From the NCBI GenBank assembly GCA_025351385.1, contig JANXWA010000019.1, positions 1 through 42,547 of the forward strand: DNA of 42,547 bases, written 5' to 3'. Positions 14,899-23,021 of this stretch are shown here, piece after piece. This stretch comes from Acidimicrobiales bacterium. Lineage in GTDB: Bacteria > Actinomycetota > Acidimicrobiia > Acidimicrobiales > RAAP-2. The position numbers and the translations under genes are program-made. Position 1 is the stretch's first letter, and every line of letters begins with the position of its first letter. The notes beneath the pieces were generated by a model. The model had not been told where the DNA came from and made no database searches. It worked only from the letters and a program-made list of their open reading frames with translations.

Positions 14899-17040
14899 AT
14901 GGCAACCGACGACCGTGCGAAGGCCCTGGAAGCCGCACTCGGCCAGATCGAGAAGCAGTTCGGCAAGGGTTCGATCATGCGCATGGGTGAGAACCTGCAC
15001 ATGAATATTGAGTCGATCCCCACTGGAGCCCTCGCCCTCGACATGGCCCTGGGCATCGGCGGGCTGCCCCGCGGACGCATCGTCGAGCTCTACGGTCCCG
15101 AGTCCTCGGGCAAGTCGACCCTCGCGATGCACGTCGTCGCCGAGGCTCAGCGCAATGGCGGCGTATGCGCCTACATCGATGCCGAGCACGCAATGGACCC
15201 GGTCTACGCCCGCGCCATCGGCGTCAATGTCGACGATCTTCTGATCAGCCAGCCTGACACCGGCGAGCAGGCCCTCGAGATCTGCGACGTGCTGATCCGC
15301 TCGGGCGCGCTCGACGTGATCATCATCGACTCCGTCGCTGCCCTGACGCCCCGGGCCGAGATCGAAGGTGACATGGGCGACACCCACGTCGGCCTTCAGG
15401 CGCGACTGATGAGCCAGGCTCTACGCAAGTTGACGGGTGGTCTTTCCAAGTCGAACACCGTCGCGGTGTTCATCAACCAGTTGCGCGAGAAGATCGGCGT
15501 GATCTACGGATGCTTTCAGTACAGCGCTCGGGTAGTCCTCGCCGATGGGAGCACGGAGAAGATCGGGAAGATCGTGAATCAACGCCTACCGGTGGAGGTT
15601 CTCTCCTATGACGCGACGACGGGGGTGATGGTTCCCAAGCGAGTGGTGAACTGGTTCGACAATGGCACAACCGAAGAATTTCTGCAGATTACGGTGGCCA
15701 AGCCTTGGAAGAATGGACGAGCGCAGATCGCCTGCACTGCCAACCACTTGATTCGCACCCCTGGCGGGTGGACTGAGGCGGGGCAACTGAAAGTGGGGGA
15801 CCGCGTTCTCGAGGCTCTTCCACATTTTCTTTCAGAATTCCAGAGCGCAGTACTGAAGGGAACGCTGATGGGCGATGGGGCGATCTCGCTGTCGCGCAGC
15901 GGGAACGGCGCGCGGCTCCGCTACAGCCACTGCGAGCGACAGACCGACTACGCGGAATGGAAGGCGTCGCTGTTCGCCAACATTGGCTCGAGCCGGAACG
16001 TTCGTGCCGACGGAGTTGTCACGTATGACTTCCAGCCCCTTCCAGAGTTGGCAGCCTTGCGGCATGCGGTCTACGTCGATCGCAAGAAGGTGTTCGACGA
16101 CGACTACCTCAAGACGCTGACACCACTGTCGTTGGCGTTGTGGTACATGGATGACGCAGACTTCCAGATCCGATCGGAGGGGAAGCAGGCGAGGACGGCC
16201 AACCTCTCTGGTCGAGCGGTCATCTGTGTGGAGGCCATGGAGCCAGATACTCGCCGCCGCCTGGTTGAGTACCTCGCAGACACGTGGGGTATCCACGCCA
16301 CACTAACGTCGAGCGGATCGAAGAAGAAGGCCAATCTCGTCTTCGCGACCTCGGAGACCGCCAAGCTTCACGCTCTCATCGCACCGTTCGTGCACCCGAG
16401 CATGGACTACAAACTCCTTCCCGTGTATCGCGGGCGATTTGACGTCACGCCGGTGTTCTCACCCGATCGGCGAGAGCTAGTGGCGATGCCCGTCACCGAT
16501 GTGAAGGTGAAGCCGAGGACGCGTTCGATGAAGCGATTCGACATCGAGGTCGAAGATAGTCACAACTACCTTGTTGATGACGTCGTCGTGCACAACTCGC
16601 CCGAGGTGACCCCCGGTGGACGAGCGCTCAAGTTTTACGCGTCGGTCCGCCTGGACATCCGTCGCATCGAGTCGATCAAGGACGGCACCGACGTGGTCGG
16701 GAACCGTACCCGTGTGAAGGTCGTGAAGAACAAGTGCGCGGCACCCTTCAAGCAGGCCGAGTTCGACATCATGTACGGCCAAGGCATCAGCCGGGAGGGC
16801 TCGGTGCTTGATGTCGCCGTCGAGTTGGGCTTTGTGAAGAAGGCCGGCGCCTGGTTCACCTACGAGGGCGAGCAGATGGGCCAGGGACGAGAGAACGTGA
16901 AGGCCTTCCTGCGTGAGAACCCTCAGACGATGGCGGAGATTGACGCGCGCGTCCGAGAACACATGGCCAACGCCCTGCTGCCCGACGTCGTCGGCACCGG
17001 CAGCGAGATTGACATCGACGCTCCGATCTCGCTGGACTGA
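14899..17040 (+). CDS. recA: RecA recombinase precursor, interrupted by an intein
   Basis: The 713-codon frame encodes RecA, the ATP-dependent strand-exchange protein and LexA co-protease, as a precursor with an intein. The N-extein is 204 residues with Walker [10 protein letters not shown] (66-74), the DAEHAMDP block and the Walker B strand [10 protein letters not shown]. The C-extein is 147 residues and starts [20 protein letters not shown]. Joined they give 351 residues, normal for RecA. The intein lies at the C-terminal end of the DNA-binding L2 loop, between IGVIYG and SPEVT, so activity requires splicing. The ATG has AAGGAG 6 nt upstream. An SOS box precedes the gene. No recX follows; the next gene is an acyltransferase. 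Confidence 0.98.
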   Translation: MATDDRAKALEAALGQIEKQFGKGSIMRMGENLHMNIESIPTGALALDMALGIGGLPRGRIVELYGPESSGKSTLAMHVVAEAQRNGGVCAYIDAEHAMDPVYARAIGVNVDDLLISQPDTGEQALEICDVLIRSGALDVIIIDSVAALTPRAEIEGDMGDTHVGLQARLMSQALRKLTGGLSKSNTVAVFINQLREKIGVIYGCFQYSARVVLADGSTEKIGKIVNQRLPVEVLSYDATTGVMVPKRVVNWFDNGTTEEFLQITVAKPWKNGRAQIACTANHLIRTPGGWTEAGQLKVGDRVLEALPHFLSEFQSAVLKGTLMGDGAISLSRSGNGARLRYSHCERQTDYAEWKASLFANIGSSRNVRADGVVTYDFQPLPELAALRHAVYVDRKKVFDDDYLKTLTPLSLALWYMDDADFQIRSEGKQARTANLSGRAVICVEAMEPDTRRRLVEYLADTWGIHATLTSSGSKKKANLVFATSETAKLHALIAPFVHPSMDYKLLPVYRGRFDVTPVFSPDRRELVAMPVTDVKVKPRTRSMKRFDIEVEDSHNYLVDDVVVHNSPEVTPGGRALKFYASVRLDIRRIESIKDGTDVVGNRTRVKVVKNKCAAPFKQAEFDIMYGQGISREGSVLDVAVELGFVKKAGAWFTYEGEQMGQGRENVKAFLRENPQTMAEIDARVREHMANALLPDVVGTGSEIDIDAPISLD
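15511..16596 (+). mobile_element. RecA intein with LAGLIDADG homing endonuclease
   Basis: This is a 362-residue in-frame intein. Splicing residues are all present: Cys1 (TGC at 15511), block B T-x-N-H (CTANHL, His codon 15745), and the C-terminal HN before Ser+1 (VVVHN ending at 16596). The endonuclease motifs are [12 protein letters not shown] (Asp codon 15874) and [11 protein letters not shown] (Asp codons 16150 and 16153); the second has Ala where Gly is usual after DD. From memory it has the same site and strong similarity to the Mycobacterium leprae-type RecA intein, not the M. tuberculosis one. Hand counts of three 60-nt lines give 98/180 GC against 82/120 in two extein lines, which suits horizontal arrival. 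Confidence 0.95.
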
Positions 17041-17061
17041 ACAACACCGTTCGTGAGGTGG

Positions 17062-17090
17062 CCCGGCGTCGCTCGGCCGAGAGGACCGGG
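17062..17090 (+). terminator. Possible recA terminator
   Basis: CCCGG (17062-17066) and CCGGG (17086-17090) enclose the perfect palindrome CTCGGCCGAG (17072-17081), 20 nt after the recA stop. There is no U-run, so the role is uncertain. Confidence 0.35.
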
Positions 17091-17112
17091 TCGGAATGCG
17101 CTGACGTGGCTG

Positions 17113-17118
17113 TAGTGT
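17113..17118 (+). promoter_or_regulatory. Leaderless -10 element for the acyltransferase gene
   Basis: TAGTGT ends 7 nt before the GTG at 17126 and decides that start over the in-frame GTG at 17117, which overlaps the hexamer itself. Confidence 0.5.
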
Positions 17119-17125
17119 GACGCCA

Positions 17126-17767
17126 GTGAATTTTCGACTTCGGTTCCGTCACTTCCTCGGCGCACGAGTGCGCGCGTCACGTCGATTCCTCAACGAGGTC
17201 GCGACGGTGGGCCCGGACGATCCCTACGCCCGCCAGTTCCACTACTTCGGAAGTCGCGCCGCCCTCATGGCGCCTCAGGGCGTTATCTACAACGAGCGGT
17301 ACCTTTCGATCGGTGACGAGACGCTCATCGGCCCCAACGTCTGCTTGACGGCGGGCATTAGCGCCGATCAGACAATGCTGAGCACGCCCGTGGTGTCCAT
17401 CGGACGCAAGTGCATCATCGGACGGGGCTCGCACATCATCGGTCACTGGTCGATCCAGCTGGGCGACGAGATCCAGACGGGTCCCTACGTGTACATTACC
17501 GACCAGAACCACTCGTACTCGGACCCTGACGAGCCCGTCGGCTGGCAGACGCCGACCGAGGCCGCGGTGCGCATCGGCTCGGGCAGCTGGCTCGGAGCCA
17601 ACGTGGTGATACTGCCGGGGACGATCCTTGGCCGGAACACGGTCGTGGCCGCTGGCGCGGTTGTGCGCGGTGAGTTCCCGGACCACGTTGTGCTCGGGGG
17701 CGTTCCGGCGAGGGTGCTGCGCCACTACAGCCCGGAGGGTGGGTGGCAGTCCGGAGCGGGGGAGTGA
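17126..17767 (+). CDS. Hexapeptide-repeat acyltransferase (left-handed beta-helix)
   Basis: This is a 213-residue acetyl/acyl transferase of the left-handed beta-helix (LbH) family. Repeating hexads are seen from about residue 60 on (LSIGDETLIGPNVCL, VSIGRKCIIGRGSHIIG, VRIGSGSWLGANVVILPG, TILGRNTVVAAGAVV), with the catalytic-type His in TDQNHSYSDP and the closing GGVPARVLRHY that is typical of MaaA/NodL/CapH-like enzymes. These trimeric enzymes acetylate sugars or cell-surface glycans. It overlaps the MFS gene by GTGA (17764-17767), so the two are coupled; an exporter plus acyltransferase would suit modification or export of a small product. The acceptor is unknown. Confidence 0.88.
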   Translation: MNFRLRFRHFLGARVRASRRFLNEVATVGPDDPYARQFHYFGSRAALMAPQGVIYNERYLSIGDETLIGPNVCLTAGISADQTMLSTPVVSIGRKCIIGRGSHIIGHWSIQLGDEIQTGPYVYITDQNHSYSDPDEPVGWQTPTEAAVRIGSGSWLGANVVILPGTILGRNTVVAAGAVVRGEFPDHVVLGGVPARVLRHYSPEGGWQSGAGE

Positions 17768-19047
17768 AGGGACGGAAGCTCGGCGTCGACCTCACGCCAC
17801 TGCGGGTCTCCAAGCAGTACCGGCGGCTCTACGTCGCGGGATTCATCACCTCGCTCGGTAGCCAAGCGACCTACGTCGCAGTTCCTTTTCAGCTGCGCAA
17901 TCTCACGCACTCGACTCTGGCCGTTGGGTCATTGGGCTTGGCCGAGTTGCTCCCATTGGTCGCCTTCGGGCTCTACGGCGGCGTCCTCGCCGACCGCCTC
18001 AACCGGCGTCGCCTCATCATCTCCATGGAGGTGGTGCTGATGCTCTCCACCGTCGTGCTCGTCGTGAACGCACTGCTGGCCCACCCGGCCGCGTGGGTCC
18101 TGTACGCCGACGCCTTCGTCGTCGCCGGGGCGTCCAGCCTCCAGCGGCCGAGCATCGACGCACTTAACCAGGTCTTCGTGCGCCACGACCTGCAGCGCTC
18201 GGCGGCGGCACTCGCCAACATCCGCTACACGACGGCGTCGATAATTGGGCCGGCCCTAGGCGGTCTCGCCGCCGTGGCGTTGGGCCCCGCTAGCGTCTAC
18301 GTCGCGAACCTCGTGACCTTCTCGATCTCGCTGGTGTTGCTCTCCACTCTGCGGGCCACCACGCCGGCCTCTGCGCCACACGAGAGCCAGTACGCGGCCC
18401 TCACGTCGGGTCTGCGCTACGCGATGTCGCGACCCGATATCCTCGGCACCTACCTCGTGGACATGCTCGCGATGGTCCTCGCCTTCCCAGTAGTGATGCT
18501 GCCATTCGTGGCGGCCCGTTTCCACGAGACCTACGCACTCTCGTTGCTCTACTGCGGGTTGCCCGCGGGGGCGCTCGTGGCGACGCTGACCTCGGCCTGG
18601 ACCCGACGGGTCCATCGTTACGGTCGGGCGATCGCCTACTCCGCCGCCGTGTGGGGTCTGGGTATCGCCCTGTTCGGCTACTCCTCGTCGCTTTGGATGG
18701 TGCTATTTGGCCTGGCGATCGGCGGAGGCGCCGACGCGGTCAGCGGGATCTTCCGCTCGACGATGTGGAACGAGTCGATACCACCCCTCGTTCGCGGGCG
18801 CATGGCCGGCATCGAGATGATCTCGTACTCCCTCGGACCGACGGCCGGACAGTTTCGCGCCGGGGTGATGGCGGCGTGGACGACACTTCGCATCTCTCTC
18901 ACGTTCGGCGGCCTCGCCTGCACCGGGTCGGTGGCGGGTGTCGTGGTGGCCCTGCCGAGGCTATGGAGCTTCGACGCGCGCACCGACGTCCACGTGGCCG
19001 AGGTGCGAGAGTTGCGGGTCCGCGAGGACCGCGAACCGACCGACTGA
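17764..19047 (+). CDS. MFS transporter (MFS_3/EntS-like)
   Basis: This is a 427-residue major facilitator with about twelve hydrophobic segments. The loop between helices 2 and 3 has the MFS motif A in the form GGVLADRLNRRRLI, and the N-terminal RRLYVAGFITSLGSQATYVAVPFQLRNLT is typical of the enterobactin-exporter-like MFS_3 group. The GTG start overlaps the acyltransferase stop and has a GGAG-rich stretch just before it. Such proteins export drugs, siderophores or small secondary products. The coupling to an acyltransferase is the only hint to its job. Confidence 0.9.
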   Translation: MKGRKLGVDLTPLRVSKQYRRLYVAGFITSLGSQATYVAVPFQLRNLTHSTLAVGSLGLAELLPLVAFGLYGGVLADRLNRRRLIISMEVVLMLSTVVLVVNALLAHPAAWVLYADAFVVAGASSLQRPSIDALNQVFVRHDLQRSAAALANIRYTTASIIGPALGGLAAVALGPASVYVANLVTFSISLVLLSTLRATTPASAPHESQYAALTSGLRYAMSRPDILGTYLVDMLAMVLAFPVVMLPFVAARFHETYALSLLYCGLPAGALVATLTSAWTRRVHRYGRAIAYSAAVWGLGIALFGYSSSLWMVLFGLAIGGGADAVSGIFRSTMWNESIPPLVRGRMAGIEMISYSLGPTAGQFRAGVMAAWTTLRISLTFGGLACTGSVAGVVVALPRLWSFDARTDVHVAEVRELRVREDREPTD

Positions 19048-19062
19048 TCGCGCGTCACGCCT

Positions 19063-19068
19063 TACGAT
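19063..19068 (+). promoter_or_regulatory. Leaderless -10 element for serB
   Basis: TACGAT ends 6 nt before the ATG at 19075. The five-G run between them touches the start codon and is too close to act as a normal ribosome site. Confidence 0.5.
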
Positions 19069-19074
19069 TGGGGG

Positions 19075-20253
19075 ATGACCGCATCGACATATCTCGTGAC
19101 CGTGAGCGGCCCGGACCGTGTCGGGGTCGGAAGGGAGCTCTTCGCGGCCCTCACCTCACTGAGTGATCGGGGCGTGGAGATCTCCGACGTCGCGCAGATC
19201 ACGATTCGCGGCGCCCTGGTTCTGTGCGCCGAGGTCGTCTCGTCGGGGCCGGCGCGCTCGGAGATCGAGGCGGCCCTCGCGGGTCGGAACATCCGTGGCG
19301 AGGGCATCACCGCGACGGTCGAGGAGGTGACGCCGAGCGAGATGGGCGAGGGCCATCGACTGCTGGTCACGTTTCTCGCCCCGAGGATCACCGCTGGCCA
19401 ACTGGAGGACCTCTTCGCGGCGATCGCCCGTACCGGCTCGACGTGCGAGAGGATCGTCCACCTCGCGAGCTACCCCGTCGACTGCTACGAGCTGGTGGTG
19501 CGCGGTGCGGATCACGCGGCACTTCGTGAGGGCCTGACGATCGTCGCCAAGGCCGACGGTCTCGACCTCGCGGTCCAGCGCGCGGGACTGCACCGCCGGT
19601 CCAAGCACCTCGTGGTGATGGACGCCGACTCGACGCTCCTCCAGGACGAGGTCATTGACCTGCTGGCCGACGAGTGCGGCTGCGCCGGGGACGTCTCGGC
19701 GATCACCGAGTTGGCGATGGCCGGAGAGATCGACTTCGCCGAGTCGCTGCGTCGGCGTGTCGCGCTCCTGGAGGGGCTGCCCGCCACCGTCCTCGACGAC
19801 GTGCGCGCCCGGCTTCGTCTCACCCCGGGCGCACGCACGCTGCTGCGCACCCTGCGGCGGCTTGGCTACGTTCCGGCCGTCGTGTCGGGCGGTTTCGTCG
19901 AGGTCCTCGAGCCCCTGATGGCCGAGCTCGGCGTTGACTACCTCGAGGCCAACCACCTCGAGATCGTGGACGGCCGGCTCACTGGGGGCCTGGTGGGCGA
20001 GATCGTGGACCGGGCCGGCAAGGCCGGGGCGCTTCGGCGCTTCGCCGAGGAGGTCGGCGTCCCCCTCGAGCAGACCGTGGCGGTCGGCGACGGCGCCAAC
20101 GACATCGACATGCTCTCCGTGGCGGGGCTCGGCATCGCCTTCAACGCCAAGCCGGTCGTGCAGGACCACGCCGACACCGCCCTGTCCGTGCCCTACCTCG
20201 ACGCGGTCCTCTACTTCCTCGGCATCAGCCGCGAGGAGATCGAGGCGGAGTAG
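19075..20253 (+). CDS. serB: Phosphoserine phosphatase SerB with N-terminal ACT domains
   Basis: This is a 392-residue HAD-family phosphatase that makes L-serine from phosphoserine, the last step of serine synthesis. The N-terminal half holds two ACT-like regulatory domains (about 5-80 and 92-165), as in mycobacterial SerB, which bind serine or another amino acid. The catalytic half has motif I DADST (nucleophile D183, acid D185), motif II VSGGF (about 270) and motif III/IV GDGANDIDM (about 339-347). It stands alone with its own leaderless promoter and is followed by the ferredoxin-P450 group. Confidence 0.96.
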   Translation: MTASTYLVTVSGPDRVGVGRELFAALTSLSDRGVEISDVAQITIRGALVLCAEVVSSGPARSEIEAALAGRNIRGEGITATVEEVTPSEMGEGHRLLVTFLAPRITAGQLEDLFAAIARTGSTCERIVHLASYPVDCYELVVRGADHAALREGLTIVAKADGLDLAVQRAGLHRRSKHLVVMDADSTLLQDEVIDLLADECGCAGDVSAITELAMAGEIDFAESLRRRVALLEGLPATVLDDVRARLRLTPGARTLLRTLRRLGYVPAVVSGGFVEVLEPLMAELGVDYLEANHLEIVDGRLTGGLVGEIVDRAGKAGALRRFAEEVGVPLEQTVAVGDGANDIDMLSVAGLGIAFNAKPVVQDHADTALSVPYLDAVLYFLGISREEIEAE

Positions 20254-20359
20254 CGCCACTCGAGCAGCGGGCAGTGTCGTGAATCAGACCGTGGGGCCCG
20301 TACGATTCGGGTGTTACCGCATAGTAAGGTCACCACAAGCCGGATTTGGGGGGATACCC

Positions 20360-20554
20360 GTGAAAGTAAGAATCGACCCTGAGCTTTGCCAGGGACAGGG
20401 GCGGTGTTTCTCGATCGCCCCGAGCATCTTCGACTTCGACGACCTGGGCAACGGCGTCGTCATCGGCGACGGCACGCTCGATGACGACACCATGAAGCTC
20501 GCCCAACTGGCCCAGTCCAACTGCCCCGAGCACGCGATCTTCATCGAGGAGTGA
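20360..20554 (+). CDS. [3Fe-4S] ferredoxin, P450-associated
   Basis: This is a 64-residue ferredoxin with exactly three cysteines: C10 and C16 (CQGQGRC) and C55 followed by Pro (NCPEHAI). A three-cysteine CxxxxxC...CP pattern is that of the actinobacterial [3Fe-4S] ferredoxins that hand electrons to cytochromes P450. The middle APSIFDFDDLGNG block is also characteristic. The GTG start at 20360 has GGGGGGA 6 nt upstream, and the preceding 20254-20359 gap holds a possible -10 (TAAGGT). The P450 gene begins 2 nt after the stop codon. A ferredoxin reductase is not in the window. Confidence 0.95.
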   Translation: MKVRIDPELCQGQGRCFSIAPSIFDFDDLGNGVVIGDGTLDDDTMKLAQLAQSNCPEHAIFIEE

Positions 20555-20556
20555 CA

Positions 20557-21765
20557 ATGACCGACAAGCCCCTCGTCAAGGACTTCGCCACGGAGTGGGA
20601 CCACGCCGATCCCCAGTGGGTGGCCGACCCCTACCCGATCTGGGAGGACCTGCGTCAGCGCTGCCCGGTGGCGCACACCGACCGCTACGGCGGTGGTTGG
20701 TTCCCGGCGACCCACGCCGGCGTGTCGGCGATCGCCAAGGACACCAAGAACTTCACCAGTCGCACCGTCATCATCGGCAACGGCCGTCCCACGGAGCTGG
20801 ACCTCCCGGCGCCGATCGGCGTGGCGCCGCCGATCACCTCCGACCCTCCGTTCCACGCGATCGCGCGAAAGCTCATCCTCCCGGCCTTCGCCCCGGGGCC
20901 GATCAACGCCCTCGAGCCGATGATCCGCGCCCTGTGCGCGAAGCTGATCGACGGGCTCGAGGGCGATGTCGTCAACGCGGGGATGGCCTACGCGAAGTAC
21001 ATCCCGCCCAGCGTCATCCGCACGATGCTCGGCTTCCCCGAGGACGACATCGAGCGATTCATCGAATTCATCGACATCGTGCTCGAGGGGATCGACCATC
21101 CACTCGAGCAGCGAATCGAGGAGTTCGCGCCGGTCGAGGAGTACTTCGTCGCCCAGATGGAAGACCACCTGGCTAACCCCCGCGACGACCTCACGAGTTA
21201 CCTGCTGAACGTCGAGATCGAGGGACAGAAGCTCCAGCCCGAGCACGTGTTCGGCACGATGGTGCTCGTGCTCATCGCCGGCATCGACACGACATGGTCG
21301 GCGATCGGTTCGTCGCTGTGGCACTTGGCGAGCCACCCCGACGACCTGGCGCGCTTGGTCAACGAGCCTGACCTGATGCCCGTGGCGATCGAGGAGTTCC
21401 TGCGCTACTACGCCCCGGTGACGATGGCGCGTCTCGTCAAGCACGACATGGAGTACCTGGGCTGTTCGATGAAGGAGGACGACTGGATCCTGCTGGGCTT
21501 CCCGGCGGCCAATCGCGACCCCGCGATGTTCAAGGACGCCGACCAGTTCATCATCGACCGGGAGGAGAATCGCCACGTGGCCTTCGGACTCGGAATCCAC
21601 CGTTGCGCGGGATCCAACCTCGCCCGTCTCGAGCTGCGCGTGGCGATCGAGGAGTTCATCAAGCGCTTCCCCCGTTTCGAGCTGGCCGACCCCGACGCCG
21701 TCACCTGGGCGTCGGGCCAGATCCGTGGTCCGCGGAACCTGCCGATCCGTATTCTTCAGCAATAG
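20557..21765 (+). CDS. Cytochrome P450 (first of tandem pair)
   Basis: This is a 402-residue soluble bacterial P450 monooxygenase. The I-helix oxygen-activation motif is AGIDTTWSA, with the acid-alcohol pair Asp-Thr. The ExxR helix is EEFLRYY. The heme-binding loop is FGLGIHRCAGSNLAR with thiolate ligand C350. I start at the ATG 20557, with GAGGAG 5 nt upstream at the ferredoxin 3' end, so the two proteins are co-translated. The second P450 gene is very similar across its whole length and has the same number of residues. The substrate is not predictable; hydrophobic compounds such as terpenoids, fatty acids or steroids are usual for actinobacterial P450s with dedicated ferredoxins. Confidence 0.96.
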   Translation: MTDKPLVKDFATEWDHADPQWVADPYPIWEDLRQRCPVAHTDRYGGGWFPATHAGVSAIAKDTKNFTSRTVIIGNGRPTELDLPAPIGVAPPITSDPPFHAIARKLILPAFAPGPINALEPMIRALCAKLIDGLEGDVVNAGMAYAKYIPPSVIRTMLGFPEDDIERFIEFIDIVLEGIDHPLEQRIEEFAPVEEYFVAQMEDHLANPRDDLTSYLLNVEIEGQKLQPEHVFGTMVLVLIAGIDTTWSAIGSSLWHLASHPDDLARLVNEPDLMPVAIEEFLRYYAPVTMARLVKHDMEYLGCSMKEDDWILLGFPAANRDPAMFKDADQFIIDREENRHVAFGLGIHRCAGSNLARLELRVAIEEFIKRFPRFELADPDAVTWASGQIRGPRNLPIRILQQ

Positions 21766-21804
21766 GGTTACCGAGAGGGGTACGTGGTTGCAGGGGGGAG
21801 CTAC

Positions 21805-23013
21805 ATGACGATCAAGCCGCCGGTGGAGGACTTCGCCACGGACTGGGACCACACGGACCCTCAGTGGGTGCACGACCCCTACCCAATCTGGGAGGACCTG
21901 CGCGAGCGCTGCCCGGTTGCCCACACCAACCGCTACGGCGGCGGCTGGTTCCCCACCACCCACGAGATGGTGTCGGCGGTCGCGAACGACAACGTGCACT
22001 TCACCAGTCGCGTGGTCGTCATCACCAACAATAAGTTTCCGGCCGGCGCGCCGCCGGCGCCGATCGGTAGCGCGCCGCCGATCACCTCGGACCCGCCCTT
22101 CCACCAGATCGCCCGGCGGATCATGCTGCCGGCCCTCGCCCCCGGACCGGTCAACGCGCTCGAGCCCCAGGTGCGCGACCTCTGCCTGCAACACCTCGAC
22201 GAGCTCGCCGGGAAGGAGACCTTCGACGCGGGCGCGGAGTACGCGCAGTTCATCTCGCCCGGCGTGATCTCGCGCATGCTGGGCTTCCCTCCCGAGGATG
22301 AGAACCTCTTCCGCGAGTACGTCCACTTCGTCCTCGACCTCGTGGACCTACCGCCCGAGGAGCGCGCCGCGGCGGGCGAGCCGATGGTCGAGTACTTCAA
22401 TCGCCAGATCCAGGACCACATCGACCACCCCCGCGACGACTTCACGAGCTACCTCTTGAACGTCGAGGTCGCGGGGAAGAAATTGGCCCCCGAACACGTC
22501 CGAGGCACGATGGCGCTCACGCTCATCGCCGGCATCGACACGACGTGGTCGGCGATCGGCGCGGCGATCTGGCACCTGGCGACGCACCCCGGCGACCTCA
22601 GCCGACTCGTGAACGAACCCGACCTGATGCCGCTCGCCGTTGAGGAGTTCCTGCGCTACTACGCGCCCGTGACGATGGCGCGAACGGTGAAGGACGACTT
22701 TGAGTTCTTCGGCAGCACCTTGAAGAAGGACGACTGGGTGCTCCTCGGCTTCCCGGCGGCCAACCGTGACCCGGCCGCTTTCGACGACGCCGACAAGTTC
22801 ATCATCGACCGCGCGGTCAACCGCCACGCGGCCTTCGGGCTCGGCATCCACCGCTGCGCCGGGTCGAACCTCGCGCGCATGGAGCTGCGCGTCGCCGTCG
22901 AAGAGTTCATCAAGCGCTTCCCCAGGTTCGAGCTGGTCGAAAACGACGACGTGACGTGGGCCCAGGGCCAGGTCCGCGGTCCGCGCCACATCCCACTGCG
23001 CGTGACGGCCTAG
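21805..23013 (+). CDS. Cytochrome P450 (second of tandem pair)
   Basis: This is a 402-residue P450 paralogous to the one before it. It has the same motifs: AGIDTTWSA in helix I, EEFLRYY for ExxR, and FGLGIHRCAGSNLAR with heme ligand C351. By eye about two residues in three agree with the first copy. Differences concentrate in the segment after SRVVVITNN (the B-C loop), in the F-G region around residues 165-200 and near the C-terminus, which in P450s shape the substrate pocket. The ATG at 21805 has GGGGGAG 5 nt upstream and lies 39 nt after the first P450. Shared dependence on the single ferredoxin is likely. Confidence 0.96.
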   Translation: MTIKPPVEDFATDWDHTDPQWVHDPYPIWEDLRERCPVAHTNRYGGGWFPTTHEMVSAVANDNVHFTSRVVVITNNKFPAGAPPAPIGSAPPITSDPPFHQIARRIMLPALAPGPVNALEPQVRDLCLQHLDELAGKETFDAGAEYAQFISPGVISRMLGFPPEDENLFREYVHFVLDLVDLPPEERAAAGEPMVEYFNRQIQDHIDHPRDDFTSYLLNVEVAGKKLAPEHVRGTMALTLIAGIDTTWSAIGAAIWHLATHPGDLSRLVNEPDLMPLAVEEFLRYYAPVTMARTVKDDFEFFGSTLKKDDWVLLGFPAANRDPAAFDDADKFIIDRAVNRHAAFGLGIHRCAGSNLARMELRVAVEEFIKRFPRFELVENDDVTWAQGQVRGPRHIPLRVTA

Positions 23014-23021
23014 CGGCCCCG

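Noticed and set aside
15511-16596. recA as a broken gene with an inserted unrelated frame
   Set aside because: The insert is in frame with both exteins, has all intein splicing blocks and sits at a known RecA intein site.
20314-22326. A 670-codon minus-strand frame opposite the ferredoxin and P450 genes
   Set aside because: Repeated blocks in it only mirror the duplicated P450s, and the plus-strand genes have complete motifs and ribosome sites.
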